Source: Trematomus loennbergii
Taxonomy: Eukaryota; Chordata; Actinopteri; Perciformes; Nototheniidae
Length of the DNA stretch: 64,000 bases
Reading direction: 5' to 3'
Assembly: GCA_012861695.1 (NCBI GenBank)
Contig: JAAOOA010000151.1
Coordinates: 434,001 to 498,000, forward strand
Shown: one piece after another, positions 52,601 through 63,925 of the stretch
Layout of the letters: each line of letters opens with the position of its first letter
Numbering within the stretch: position 1 is the stretch's first letter
Position numbers and translations under genes: made by a program
Notes under the pieces: model-generated
The model's input: the letters and a program-made list of their open reading frames with translations, nothing else
The model's database searches: none
Told to the model about the DNA's origin: nothing

Positions 52601-53923
52601 GCATCCCATAACTCTGTTTCAGCCCTTCAAAAGTGCTGATTCTCTGTCTGTTACTTTAGATGAAAATAAGTGCACCTCCCAACGCCCCTCTTAGAGATAT
52701 TTGGTCAAAAAGAACACAATGGTGCTAGAGGAGGGGATTCAGGTGATAAAGTGGCCAAAAAATCGTCATGACATCATAAAGTGGCCAAAATCTCATCAGC
52801 TCATTTTCAGACAGGTTTTTATATAAATGGATCAGGACAAAAAGTGAGTGAATCTTTTTTCCTGAAACGTTCAGAATGTCTTTACACAGAGGGGACACAT
52901 GTTTATGTATAAAAGACATGAAGAAGTGGATTTTGCATAACAGGTGACCTTTAAGCTATTAACGCAACATTCTGTCTCATTTGTGGAAGCACCGTCACAG
53001 CTTTCAATCTAAATAAGACTCGAAAAGACAAAAAACGTTGTGTATTTTGTTTGGTGATTCTATGTTGAAAATCGCAAATATAAGAGCCATGCCAAACTAT
53101 TAAATTATACAACTATATAATTATAATAAATATTTAAGTTGACATTTTGGGAAATAAGTTCATTAACTAGAGAAAGAATAAAAAATTGAGATCTTTATCA
53201 ATTATTTAGATCTACTGTATGAAGCGATAGCCAGGAGTCATTAGCCTAGCTTAGCATCAAAACTGGATACACTTTTTACAACCAGTCTGGTTTTTTCCAG
53301 GAAAAAAATATGCCTTCAAGCTCCAATGAAGTTAGTTAACAAATACTCTTGTTTGTTTAGTCCGTACAAAAACTGAGGTTTAAAAGAGAAGTTGTGGTTT
53401 CTCCAGGAAGTTAATGTTTCTCGCTGAGAAATATTCTAACACATAAGTTACAGAGAGACCACAACTGGATGTTGTTTTTGAACTGTACACAGATTTTGGA
53501 ATAGGTTAAACCTTTAACAGCTGTTATTAAGAATTTGTTTCTACTTCAGCTACAGCCATGTTAGCTGTTTCCACTGCTTCCAGGCTGAATGTTAAGCCAT
53601 TAAGGAATCATGAAGATCTTTGAATCCAACCTTCAGCAGAAGGCAAATAACAACTTTCACAACATCACAAAATATATATTTTAATTATTTTCAGAATAAA
53701 CACGTTTTTCCCCAATATATCATTGAAGTGTCATGAACTCACAGCCTACAGTAGGTGATGTCCTCCTGAACTCATTCTTGCAGAACCGCAGGGCCAGGCT
53801 GGACTTTCCCACACCAGAGCCCCCCAGAAGAACCATCTTAACCCTGAGGGTCCGCACCGGTCTGCTCAAAGTGTCACTGCGGAGCTCGGGGTCTCCTGGC
53901 ACCTTTGGGAGCTTTTCCCCCAT
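46531..53923 (-). CDS. rab17: Rab17 small GTPase, five coding exons, 227 aa
   Basis: Epithelial Rab of recycling endosomes and transcytosis; also linked to melanosome release. Exons in transcript order: 53923-53743, 49816-49665, 49562-49437, 47913-47820, 46661-46531; all have AG/GT borders and compatible phases. ATG at 53923 is the first in frame with the P-loop; an in-frame TTG further upstream is not a likely start. Motifs: P-loop LLGGSGVGKSS (residues 32-42), effector-loop Thr before SPTVGC, WDTAGEEKYHS (residues 80-90), NKGD and ETSAL. C-terminus FNPFASCCKVGP, two adjacent cysteines for geranylgeranylation with four residues after them. Human RAB17 (212 aa) has WDTAGQEKYHS and ETSAK, so Gln-to-Glu in G3 and Lys-to-Leu in G5 are unusual. 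PTVGC and GAHAALVVYDI support Rab17 over other Rabs, and so do the neighbours. Confidence 0.93.
47820..47913 (-). CDS. rab17: rab17 exon with the G5 motif
   Basis: Acceptor CTACAG, donor TAG|GTAAGA. Encodes EGQSLANDRGLFFTETSALS, then GDQVEQLLLDV. The usual SAK is SAL here. Confidence 0.93.
48110..49148 (+). mobile_element. THAP-exon DNA transposon, right end truncated
   Basis: The left end AGAGAGCCGAAGTCCCTCCC is slightly diverged. The THAP-like exon starts at 48424 and is the best preserved: [20 protein letters not shown], then RFPSDERPRSGWIKL before a stop. The right inverted repeat stops at about 49148, where an unrelated GTTTCTCAATGTCGAG repeat begins. It lies in a rab17 intron, antisense to the gene. 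Confidence 0.87.
49150..49270 (+). repeat. GTTTCTCAATGTCGAG repeat, fragment
   Basis: Matches 50335-50530 (GAGCCACTATTTCAAG, ATACTACGTCATCRAGTG). Family unknown. Confidence 0.65.
49437..49562 (-). CDS. rab17: rab17 exon with the NKGD motif
   Basis: Acceptor CAATAAAG, donor CAG|GTACAC. 42 codons: DTFIRAQVWLRELEKQYVSG, then STSLWLVGNKGDLEQHRQ. The intron before it happens to be open in frame, so read-through translation is not evidence for retention. Confidence 0.94.
49665..49816 (-). CDS. rab17: rab17 exon with the WDTAG switch II motif
   Basis: Acceptor CCCCTCAG, donor AGG|GTAACG. Encodes AYLTQVVYLREVTLRFEIWD, then TAGEEKYHSVTPLYYRG and AALVVYDISKR. The codon after TAG-G is GAG (Glu), where nearly all Rabs have Gln. 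Confidence 0.95.
49915..50330 (+). repeat. MITE-like repeat, AAAGGGGACTTATCGTGC type
   Basis: The start TTTTAAAGGGGACTTATCGT and the words CTTTTTATGTCTTTTATACA are shared with the 52493-52954 family (reverse). The far end is interrupted at about 50330 by the GTTTCTCAATGTCGAG repeat. Confidence 0.6.
50335..50530 (+). repeat. GTTTCTCAATGTCGAG repeat, longer copy
   Basis: Related to 49150-49270. Contains CCGCGGTCTTAAAATCCCCA. Nested in a MITE-like repeat. Open frames here are not genes. Confidence 0.6.
50541..50815 (+). repeat. Direct duplication, about 105 bp, spaced by about 65 bp
   Basis: 50541-50640 and 50708-50812 share AAGAATCTTTACACTCTCTG, GTATAGTGGTTTTAGATCAG and GACCTGGTCTAATGTGGT with a few differences. 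Confidence 0.85.
51190..52210 (+). repeat. Two fragments of a hAT-type repeat in tandem
   Basis: 51190-51450 matches 23400-23650 (ATGGGTGTTGAGAGATGTAT, CTCAAAGTGCACCAGATTGA). 51810-52015 is a more diverged copy (GTGCTCAAAGTGCACCATAT, CAGACCCCCCTAGAGGATGT). 52140-52207 ends in GGGGCCAATCACAACC. Confidence 0.7.
52310..52500 (-). repeat. MITE-like repeat, GGTGACCTTTAAA end
   Basis: Ends GATAGGTGACCTTTAAA and shares GGGCTGAAATAGAG and ATGGGTGATCTGTTGGTATT with the reverse complement of the following repeat, which it abuts tail to head. Confidence 0.7.
52493..52954 (+). mobile_element. MITE with TTTAAAGGTCCCCTATTATA / GGTGACCTTTAA ends
   Basis: Inverted ends are TTTAAAGGTCCCCTATTATA and CATAACAGGTGACCTTTAA. 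462 bp, non-coding. Confidence 0.75.
52960..53742. other. rab17 first intron, part next to exon 1, unassigned
   Basis: AT-rich; no repeat named. Confidence 0.35.
53743..53923 (-). CDS. rab17: rab17 first coding exon with P-loop
   Basis: MGEKLPKVPGDPELRSDTLS, then LRVKMVLLGGSGVGKSSLAL and SPTVG. Donor GGCT|GTGAGT. The 5' UTR continues on the minus strand past 53923; its end is not defined. Confidence 0.94.
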
Positions 53924-54079
53924 CAAAAGTTCACTTCGTTTCAAAAGAGTGATAAAATACAGAAGGACAAGATAGTAAAAAGTCCCAGAAGGTCCTCAAG
54001 TCCTGATTCAGCAGTCCTCCGTCTCCTGTAGCAACAACTACTCCAAACTCTGTCAGAGATGTAATAATGTCTTCTCTGC

Positions 54080-55020
54080 CGTGTCTGACACTGTGCAAGC
54101 TTTAACTGGTTTTACAGAAAATAAAAGTAAAACCAAAGTCCAGTCTTAACTTGTAAAAGGCTGACACCATAATTTCACTTCCTTTTAGACACCCACAACA
54201 GAGCTATAACACATTTGAGGCCATTGTAAGCTAAACATCACATGCACTCACGCTTAACATGCTCATTAGACATAACACAGGACAACAGTGACAAACCAAT
54301 GGTCATGTTTTTGGTAAATTACACTGGGGTTTTTGATGGGGGCAAACTGGATGAGAAATGTGGTCTTCTTCCAACGTTCAGTGTTATTTCCATCAGATGC
54401 CAGATGTCTTTTTATTGAAGTTATATATTCATTCAGTTCATTAACAACATTTAATGAAGGAAAACTTTATTTTTGTATGGTGTTACATATACAGCATGTT
54501 TTAATATGAATTTCCTATTACATGATATATTGCTTAGTTGCATGGTGAAATAACTTAGGTTAAGTCATTCAAAATTGGACACAAACATTTCGTGTTTTTC
54601 CTGTATCTCTTTGCAAGGCACTGATTCAACACAAGAGGGAGTCATTGCATTATCACAGCCCAGTGGTAATGATAAAGTGTCATGCTCACAGTCATTCCAG
54701 ACATTACAGTTATCAATACCATGGTAACATAATTCGAACATGATGGTCTGCGAACCACTTTGTCATAAAATAACCTTTAGGCAAATGTATTCAGTTGCTT
54801 AAATGCAAGTGTCTCATCGATTAAATACTTTGAAGGAACCTTCACTATGCATTCTAACTCTCTTTTTTTACTGCTAAATATGATAACATCAAGACCTTTT
54901 TACCAGTAAGCCTTTAAACCTTTCAAAAATCAAATGTAAAGTTGTGCCTACGCAAAACAAAGTACTTAATGTGGCAACTGTGAATACATAACAAATACAA
55001 CGTTGATGAAGAGTGTACAC
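54080..55020. other. Intergenic region rab17-lrrfip1, unassigned
   Basis: The two genes diverge here. No promoter element could be picked out with confidence. Confidence 0.35.
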
Positions 55021-55022
55021 AT

Positions 55023-55440
55023 ATCCAGAGGTGGGAGAAGTACTCATATCTTGCACTTAAATAAAAGTACCAGAGTGTAGGAATACTCTGTTACATTAAA
55101 AGTCCTGCATTCTAAATGTTACTCAAGTAAAAGTAGAAAAAGTATTAGCATCAAAATATAGTTAAAGTACCAAAAGTAAAAGTAGTCATTGTGCAGATTG
55201 TCCATTTCAGAATAAAGTATTTTATATGTTTTATAATTATTGATGCATTAAAGTGGTTTACTCCAGGTGTAACTACAGTCTGATTTAAGAGTTGATTATA
55301 TTTCACATCAATGTATCCAAATCTGTAAAGTAACTAAAGGTACTAAATAAATGTAGTGAAGTAAAAGTAAAAATAAGCATAATTAAACTTAAGTACAGTA
55401 TTTGAGTACATCTACTTAGTTACTTTACACCGCTGAAAAT
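55023..55440 (+). repeat. Dispersed TACTTTTACT-type repeat, complete-looking copy
   Basis: Begins CCAGAGGTGGGAGAAGTACT and ends GTACATCTACTTAGTTACTT; rich in CAAGTAAAAGTA words. The same family is at 9785-9990, 43655-43875, 45912-46320 and 56985-57475. Confidence 0.85.
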
Positions 55441-56253
55441 ATCACACAGGTTTCTCTATATTATGAGTTACAAATGGTTCAACAGTGTTAAGGGTTACCA
55501 CAGGATATACAAAGTATGAAGTAAAGTCACTATCAACTCACTATTGAATATATCACACACATTATAGTGGACCATTACATAACGAGTGAGGGATCTACCT
55601 GGTTCTTATTCAAACTGAGCTATTGTCTGGCTCTTTAAGAAACCCAACACTGTTTTTAGAGTTCGCTCGTCATTAAAAATAGCAGAGGGGGTGTGAGAGA
55701 GTGGAGCTGGGATATCTGCCTGAAAGTGAAGCCCTGAACATGTAGTCCCCTCCAGAGGTTCGAGCTGCTTTCATGGGACTCACCGTATACCGGGCACCGA
55801 TAGACACACATAAAGTGCTTTAATTAGGGCCTACACCGTTATTCTTCTCGCTTTTTATAGATGTGTTTTTAATCTAATGCTAACGTTTTAAGAGTATATA
55901 GAAAGTTACGTTATGTTAGTAAGCCTAGTCGAGTTTTAATTATTTGAATGTTTGTAGACTACTCTCCCCTTCTTTACAATTACCAAACACACAGTAGGCT
56001 ACACAAACCCACACCTACCATCTGTTGTATTCATTCATGTGTTTCACTCGCCAAAAGATGTCGAGGGTGTCCAAGTCAAGCAAGTACAATAATTTAAAAT
56101 GAAATTTAGAGAGATTTAATCAGTTGGCTTTTCCTATTAGTAGTATTAATACACTGTTACCGTAGTTAATCGTATTTATGTCTACAATGTCTGCTTAACC
56201 AGTGTGGTTTGTTGACAAAATGACGTTTCTATTGCAACCTATAATATCCGACC

Positions 56254-56261
56254 TCACGTGA
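56254..56261. promoter_or_regulatory. TCACGTGA E-box in the lrrfip1 promoter region
   Basis: A palindromic TCACGTGA (a site type bound by MITF/TFE/USF factors) 537 bp before the lrrfip1 ATG. A second CACGTG is at 56534-56539. Chance occurrence is possible. Confidence 0.3.
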
Positions 56262-56797
56262 AGGCAGCTTGATCGAGGACATGCTTTGAAGTTCGTCAGA
56301 GTGACAGGTTCGAGTCCCTGCTGAGAATCCGTCAGGTGGTGGAGTCACACTGCTGCTAGATAAACACGAGGCCAAACACACCACAATACCGGTGTTTTAG
56401 CTACAGCTTACTTTAGTATTTAATTGTCCGCGTTTGTTTTAAGTGAATAAATGTGAGACAGAAACAGACAAGGTTTAAAGCTACAGTGAACGCTTTCTTT
56501 GACTGAGTTTGCTAGGTAAACGCATCAGAAGCGCACGTGGGGCAGATGCTGCCAGTCCCGTCAGTGTGAAGCAGAGCTGAGTGTAGCTCGAGACAGAAAC
56601 ACAGGAAGGAGTGAGAAACGGATGTGTGACAATGACCCACGCTGTAAGCGCTGCTACACACAGTCGGTTTGATCTGCTCGTCTTTAACTCGATATTTTAG
56701 CGACTCATGAGAACCCCCAACTAGCTCTGTTTGGATTATTCTGCGCTTTCTCTGGAGTGTGACTTTATCTACAGTGAGTGGAGAAGTTTGAGACAAC

Positions 56798-56887
56798 ATG
56801 GGGACTCAGGGCGCAGGACGGAAAAGGTCCACCAAGAAGGACAAGTCGACGGCGGAGGACGATGCCCTGAACCTCATAGCGAGAGAG
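56798..56887 (+). CDS. lrrfip1: LRRFIP1 first coding exon (30 codons)
   Basis: ACAACATGG start context, donor GAG|GTGAGT. Encodes MGTQGAGRKRSTKKDKSTAE, then DDALNLIARE. From memory, LRRFIP1 begins MGTQGPGRKR...TAEDDALNQIARE and LRRFIP2 begins MGTPASGRKR, so MGTQG favours LRRFIP1. The next exon (family sequence [20 protein letters not shown]) is not in the window. The protein is a coiled-coil cytosolic nucleic-acid sensor and transcription repressor. Confidence 0.92.
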
Positions 56888-56984
56888 GTGAGTGGATATT
56901 CTGCTGAACAAACTGCTCCTGCCGGCTCTGAAACCACACACATTGGTCCCTGTACAGCGTCTAACGCCCTCCATGAGATATGAC

Positions 56985-57475
56985 CAGAGGTTGGAGAAGT
57001 ACTCAGATCGTTTACTTGAGTAAAGTAGGAGTACCAGAGTGTAGGAATACTCAGTTACAGTAATACTCTGCATTCAAAATGTTACTCAAGTAAAAGTAGA
57101 AAAGTATTAGCTTAAAAATATAGTTAAAGTACCACAATTATTGTGCAGATTGGTCCATTTCAGAATAATATATATGATGTGTTTTATAATGATTGATCAT
57201 CAAAGTGTTCTCAAAGCTGGTAAAGGTGCAGCTAGTTTGAATGACTTTGTATACTGCAGGGTAGCTTGTGAATTTACTCCAGGTGGAACTAAAGTCTGAT
57301 TTAACACTTGATTATATTTCACATCATTCATCCACATCTGTAAAGTAACTAAAGGTATTACACTATTTACCTTTGAATAATAGTGGGGTAGAAGCTAAAC
57401 ATTTAAATCAAGTAAGTAAATTACAAGTCTCTCAAAATTGTACTTAAGTACATTTACTTAACCTTCCCTGCATAC
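56985..57475 (+). repeat. Dispersed TACTTTTACT-type repeat
   Basis: Begins CCAGAGGTTGGAGAAGTACT about 100 bp after exon 1 of lrrfip1 and ends TTAAGTACATTTACTTAACC. The middle section (57165-57365) is shared with 43655-43875 but not with 55023-55440, so there are subtypes. Confidence 0.85.
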
Positions 57476-57479
57476 TAAC

Positions 57480-60440
57480 ACATGTGTTTCAGTATAAGTC
57501 TTGGTGTGTCTGCTGTTAAAGCAGCTGACATTTGGTGATATCCAACCGAATGATATGACCCCAGACACTTCATGTCCAAAATCACAATGTATCCTGAATT
57601 TTTCCCCTCAAACAATTGAGGCCCTAAACTGAAACTATCCACTGACAAAGACAGCCTTCCACTGTACCCATTTAAGCTCTCTATATGTCATCACTGCCTA
57701 TCCACAGATAGTCACTTTAAAGGCAACAGTGTGTTGATGCTTGAATGGACTTTACTTTTCACTACAGTATGCAGATGAACCTGTAGGGACTTGAAACAAG
57801 CTTTATTACAGTAGGTGACATTAGGTATTGCCTGCTTGGTAACATACTTGCTGGCAGGTGTGTTTCTATGAACTGTTCTTTGGTTGGTCTATCCAATTCA
57901 AGTCGTGACAGTTTGTGTAGCAAACAGTTTGTGTAGCAAACATTTTGTTCACAGTCTGATTAGGAAAGGTTTACCTGTGTATGTCCATGAGACAATGACA
58001 TAGGTTAAACATGACATTAGGATTTAACTGCAGGTTTTATAGCTGCAATGATGTTTGATGATTCAACTGTACAATATTGACTTGTATATAATGTTTAACT
58101 GATGTAGTTAGTGAACCAACAATATGTAAAGGTGTCCGCACAATAATGTATTTATGCTATTGGACATAAACTAATGTTTGTGGTAATTATTGGAAACAAC
58201 CTAGCTGTACCCTAGACTACATCTGTTCTTTTGTCTTGACCCGCAGCTAAAATCAATGGTTGAATGTTCTTTAGGGGAAAGTCTCATGTGCTAACCTGCA
58301 GGACGTGTTGTGCTATCCCTCAATAATGCAAGACTGAAGTTGGCAGCAGTAACAGTTGTGTCTGACAGCTGCTGAAGTCATGTTGTGACAGGTTTGATGG
58401 TGTCTAATCTGTTTATTACGATGAGTCTAGTGCAGGATAAATGAATGTTTTGTGTTAGGAATAATGTTTAGTGTGTCTTTAGGACTTAAGTCAGCCTATT
58501 TGAAGTGTGTTAACCGGAGAGCCTCTGTCTACACCTGTGCCCTTGAGCTGTGAAACTCAGACAGCAAATCAATATTTGGCTCCAATATCAAACCTAAATA
58601 CCAACCGTGTACAGACAACAAAGCAGAGCCTGACAGTTACTGTAAGGGCTTCACCATTAATCGGTGATAAATCGCAATATGGACAAGTGAAATATCCAAA
58701 TCACAGTAAGGGGATTATTTGGTTAAAAAGCCAAACGTGAAAATATCTGAATAAAGTATTTTGGTGCTGCAGAGAAGTCCCGGCTATTATTTTCAATGAC
58801 AATGTAATTGTTTAAAAAACTAATCTTCCCTCTGAGATCACAAACCTTATCACAATTGCAATATTAGTCAAAATAATCAGAATTAGTTTTACTTTTTCAA
58901 ATGATGCAAACCTATCATGCATCTATGTTAACCTTTTACTTTGAAACTTGATGGGAGGATGCTAATCGCAGTGCAGATGTAGTTGAGATGGTATTTATTA
59001 AGGTTTGTGAAATACATTGCAAGAAACATAGGGTGTGCCTTTTGTACATGGTTTTTTCACCATGAGATGGTGAGCATAAAGACTCCATCTTAGCCCTCAG
59101 CCTGATGCAGGGCAGCTTTGACACGCTCTCTTCAGTTGGGAGGAAGTTGGGTCTGTGCTAACCTAACCCGGATGTTTCATAACATTTGCATGTCACTCTT
59201 AACTGACACACAATGGCTGTAGTACGAATATCCAACAGGAGATTCTCTTTCATGAAGGAATCCTCATCTGTTCTTGCGGTAGTGACTTACACTACACTAA
59301 AATCGTGATTTTGGCCAATGTTCTGTCACATCTATACAGTTAAGAGAAAGTCTGGGCCTTTAAGTGTCAGCCCCTTTCTGGCAGTCCTCTGACAGGATGG
59401 TATGTCAGCCCTGATGAGTTGGCCTGTTCTGCCAAAGAGTTTTAAAAATAGACGCTCCTGAAAGATCAGCTGTTGCTGCACCCCCGTTTTAGATTGGGTT
59501 GGTGGGGGATGGGGATGGAGGAGGAGGGATGTGGCTCACCAACTGGCCATCCCACCAACATGGAGACAGTTGCTGTGTGGATTTGTTAGGCTATGGAAGT
59601 GTTCCATCAGTGTCATGTTGCTCTACGTTTTCCCACTTCCCCTAGAACCACAGGGTTTAAAGACACCATAAGTTATTTACCTGGCTAACGGTAGACCAAA
59701 TGTGAGAAGACCACACAGCAGGAAAGAATGTCGGTACAGAACACCACAGCGTCAGTAATTCTGTACTTTAGGGAGTTGCTGTCATACCAATGTCAAACTT
59801 TGTAAACACTCATTTGAAGCAGGGAGTTAACATAGCTGACCTTCACTGCTCTCAGATTGTTTGTAGTGTGAATTTGTCATGCAGGCTAAACAACGAAGAA
59901 TTTAATCTCACTCAAAAGGAGAAATACTGTTGTTCATGCTTCACACATGTAGTAGTATGAGCAGACTAACTGCAGCTTTTGGTTTGGGTGCTTTACCAAG
60001 CAGTTCATCACAAAGCTCAGAGGACAATTTGTTAAAAGGGATTCATCAAATCTCCACATGCTTCATCTTGCCGTTAGGGATGTCAGCTTCTTTATGCACT
60101 GCTGTCCATCAGTCCATCACTGCTACATGTGTACACTTCTAAAGTGGATTTGTATAATTCGGGTGAACGATTTGGAGAAAAATCTCTTGTTACAATTAGT
60201 TTGACTGATATTGAGATATGATTCATGGCTTTTCAGGAAGTAATCATTTTTCATCATTATTGGAGATGTTTTTTTAAATAATTTGATCTGTACTTAAAAA
60301 ACGTTTTTTCCCAAAGTCTGCATAATGTTATTTACAAGCACCATGGTCAGAATGGTTTCTGACATATATTTCACCTTGAACAAATACTGCTCCTGCTATT
60401 TCGTATATTGTTTTATGTTGTTTTATGTTTCATGTGGAAC
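57480..60440. other. lrrfip1 intron 1, unassigned
   Basis: About 3 kb without a named repeat or exon. The longest open frames (for example near 58507 and 59930) resemble nothing known. Confidence 0.35.
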
Positions 60441-60444
60441 CTAA

Positions 60445-60530
60445 TTGCTGCAGGTCTCCCTTGAAAAAGAGATCTATGATCTCAAGGGACAATCTGGATA
60501 AATAAAGGTTTGAAATGAAATGAAAATTGC
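60445..60530 (+). mobile_element. CR1/L2-type LINE 3' tail fragment
   Basis: CTCCCTTGAAAAAGAGATCT, then ATCTCAAGGGAC and TAAATAAAGGTTTGAAATGA, matching the hairpin and tail at 6810-6890. Confidence 0.75.
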
Positions 60531-62176
60531 TATTGTAATCCGAATCAGAAACACGTTTGTTGCTTAGAAGGTTAACACATACAAGGAATTTGCCATGGTG
60601 TATTTGGTGCTTACTTAAACACAGTCAAAGAAGATACATTGTAAGAAAAGGACAATACAATTAAACGAGGATACACAACTATTTTAAGAAAACTATAATA
60701 ACATAAAAATAAAGCAATATTTACATGGAATATGGATGAAATATAGATATACCTGTTCAAATAAAAAATGTGGATGTGGATCACCTTGTTCTCAAATGAG
60801 CGTTTCCCTCCAGTTGTATGTCAGATATTGATCTTCACAGTTCCTGGAATATGGCCTGAGGTAAACTCTCACTTCTAGAAAGCTTCTGGTAAAGCTTCAG
60901 TTCCCAGGTTGAATTACACCCAAAGATCACAACCGGCTTTATGTTTCATAATGACACATGATGTTTGTTTTTGAGCAACTCAAGAGTACTCTTGATAAAT
61001 GTTGACTCGTAACTTAAGAGTTAATGTTCCCAAATGTCTCCCATGTGTTAATAAGCAAGAACATATTTCTTACAGCTAAGGTTATTTATTACTCTAACAC
61101 AGATTTTCTAGATTTTAAAACTACCAATAGCACTGCAATATAATGTCAATGAGACATGTGTAAAAGTCTGAAATCTACAATCATGCTTTGATCCTAATAG
61201 AGCAGCTTCAGATTATATACAGTAACAGTGGCCCACATTGAAGTCATTACTGCACAGGCATGTCACATGACCGAGCATGGTTGAAGACGTAGGAAACACT
61301 GCAGTCAGCACTTTGAATGGATATGTCAGAGAGGGGCAGTACACTGAGGGTCCTGCTTTTGTCCTACGAGCGCAACCACGAGTGCCAAGTGGTCGGTGTC
61401 GGATGCACAGACTGTGTGATCTACAAGAACACCTGCGGTTTGGTTCATATATGTTGCAACATTGCAAAGCGGAGAAGGCTGGTTGAAGTGTAATAGAGAT
61501 AACCTGGTGTGTTGATTATTAAATCCACTCTCAGCCAGTCAGTTCACCGCTCTCATGTCTTTGGATCAGAGTAGGATGTGAACGCACTACACTCCACACC
61601 TGCTGCCAGAGGCTTCGATCAGATCAGGTTTATTTCTACTGTATCTTGTGTCATTACTGGTCAAGTTAAATAGTTAATTGTGGCACAGCAACATTGGTGT
61701 ATATATTTCAAGAAAAAACATGAAATGCCATTAAGAACATTTAAAAGTCAAAGTCTCCAACGTAACATAATACCAAACTAAAATGGAGTGTGTGGTTGCT
61801 CTGTAGCAGTCTGTTGTCAGCATGGGATTTGATGAAGGTAAACAAAGAGGACTGCAATACGCTGTGGCTTCACAAATCTACAGCTTTAAATCTGACCCTG
61901 AGCCGAGACCACTATCACCATCCCCAGCATCAGGTTTGGCCTTTATCATCTATTTCCCTCTAAAGAGGACCATCATTTAAAAAATGAACATCATGCTGTC
62001 CTGGAGAAGACTTGAAACTAGCAATTGACAACATAAAACCATGTCTACACTGTTTACTGAGGTTATGCACCAAGTGAGCAGTAGGTTAATTTTCTCATAT
62101 ACTTTTATACAAACATTCAATCAATCAGCGTCACCCAGGAAACTAGTGGGGATGCCCCTCCCTCAAAAGAAAAAGC
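60531..62176. other. lrrfip1 intron 1, unassigned
   Basis: No exon, RNA gene or repeat could be named. Confidence 0.35.
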
Positions 62177-63236
62177 AGGGTTGCGGTCGAATTGTCACTT
62201 TAGCTTAGGAACCTTCCTAACGGAGTGAAATGACCCAGAAGTCCCTCAGTGGCAGCCATGATAAGTGCCGTTCCAATTCTCTAGATGATGGAAAGGAGCT
62301 TGGAAACTTCCTTTATAACCTCCTTTAGCTTAGGAACCACTGGACCTCCCTTTACGAAAGGAGAGGAGAAAATGCTGTCCCACAATGCCTTGCGGCCGCA
62401 ACATTTACCGTGACACAACATTCGGCGGTTCATGGAAACAACCGATTATGACCAAGAAATTAGTATCATGAAAGTTACGGTGCTTATTAAGCAATTTAAC
62501 AATTGATGTGGTAACTTGCCAAAGTGCTTTGTTTTGAATGTTCAACACTATAATAATCAAAAGGAGAAATATGAACATTACTTTTTGACTGAAATGATCA
62601 AATAAAGTCAACATTTCATAGTATTTACTCAGCTCAGTCAGCTGTGTGGGGTTTCTTAAACTTTTAAAAGATGTTTTAATGGTGATATACACAGTGGTAT
62701 ATGTTAAGGACTAACGTTTATAATAAATATATGTATTTATTTTAAGATCTTTTCATACAGTCATACGTATTGGGATTCATCTGGATGTGGACGTATGGAC
62801 CAGAGGGAGAGGGTGACGAGCATAAGTTTCACTTTCCTTTTTTATTAAAATTCCAACTTTGGTCATGAAGAATATGTTTCTCTGTTGTCCACGTTCATAA
62901 AGCATAAAAACAACAGCATCAGAGCACGGTGCAGAGTCTCTAGATGAGTTTACAGTAGTCCCTCGTTCTTATTAAACATCATGTAGTCCGCTGTATAGAA
63001 AACTGTAGTTTCCCCACAGCAGCAGACCCACATTCATGATGTCCGCTGGCGCATCATAAATACGTATATGGTGAAAGTGCAGTCGGATTCTCAAAGCACC
63101 GCAGTCTCTTCTCCTAAGTCCTTTTGAATTCTCCTATCCACTATTCCTTAACCCCGTGACGTTTCACACAGAGGTCAAGGGATAGTGGATAGGAAAAGAC
63201 GATAGGAGCAGATTTTTTGGACAATTCGACTGCAAC
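62177..63236. mobile_element. Non-autonomous DNA transposon, GGGTTGCRGTCGAATTGTC ends
   Basis: Left end GGGTTGCGGTCGAATTGTC (62179), right end GACAATTCGACTGCAACCC (to about 63236), with further inner symmetry. About 1.06 kb, no transposase. The interior has CCCACAATGCCTTGCGGCCG. The target duplication was not resolved. Confidence 0.75.
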
Positions 63237-63296
63237 CCAGGTTTTTGGCACTTTCTGCATTAGATTCACTTTCCACACCCAGGGGTCGCCTCTAGG

Positions 63297-63519
63297 GCAT
63301 GTATGTATGTATGTATGTATGTATGTATGTATGTATGTATGTATGTATGTATGTATGTATGTATGTGTATGTATGTATGTATGTATGTATGTATGTATGT
63401 ATGTATGTATGTATGTATGTATGTATGTATGTATGTATGTATGTATGTATGTATGTATGTATGTATGTATGTATGTATGTATGTATGTATGTATGTATGT
63501 ATGTATGTATGTATGTATG

Positions 63520-63551
<32 letters not shown>

Positions 63552-63590
63552 TGTATGTATGTATGTATGTATGTATGTATGTATGTATTA
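63297..63590. repeat. (ATGT)n microsatellite, about 290 bp
   Basis: Nearly pure ATGT array with two interruptions (63366, 63520). Open frames across it (repeated CMYV or HTYI) are artefacts. Confidence 0.97.
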
Positions 63591-63925
63591 ATACTTCAGA
63601 ATGAGGTGTCATTTTGAATTTTACTAACAAATAATCAATTGTATTTTAGATCAACTTCTGTGTTTACCCTCAATCATTTGTACTATACTATTTTCCTTCA
63701 GCTCAGCCCACAGTATTTACTCTCTAGATTTCTGTTGATCATTTTTTTGTCTGCATGTGTTTAAGGAGCCGTCTAAACTGGGGATTAAGTTGCCAGGTTG
63801 GTGCTGGGTAATTGTCAGAAGCTCAGTGAAGCGTGGAAGAGAATTGAGTATTTGGAGTGGATTAGTCTGAGGCTGGCAGGCGGGGAAGAGGAAGCCCACC
63901 ACACAATCCCCTTTTCATTCTTACA

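Noticed and set aside
56300..56345. Possible tRNA or SINE (GGTTCGAGTCCCTGC B box)
   Set aside because: No A box at the right distance and no SINE tail. Left as part of the lrrfip1 promoter region.
63217..63630. Overlapping open frames of repeated CMYV and HTYI
   Set aside because: Translations of the ATGT microsatellite on both strands.
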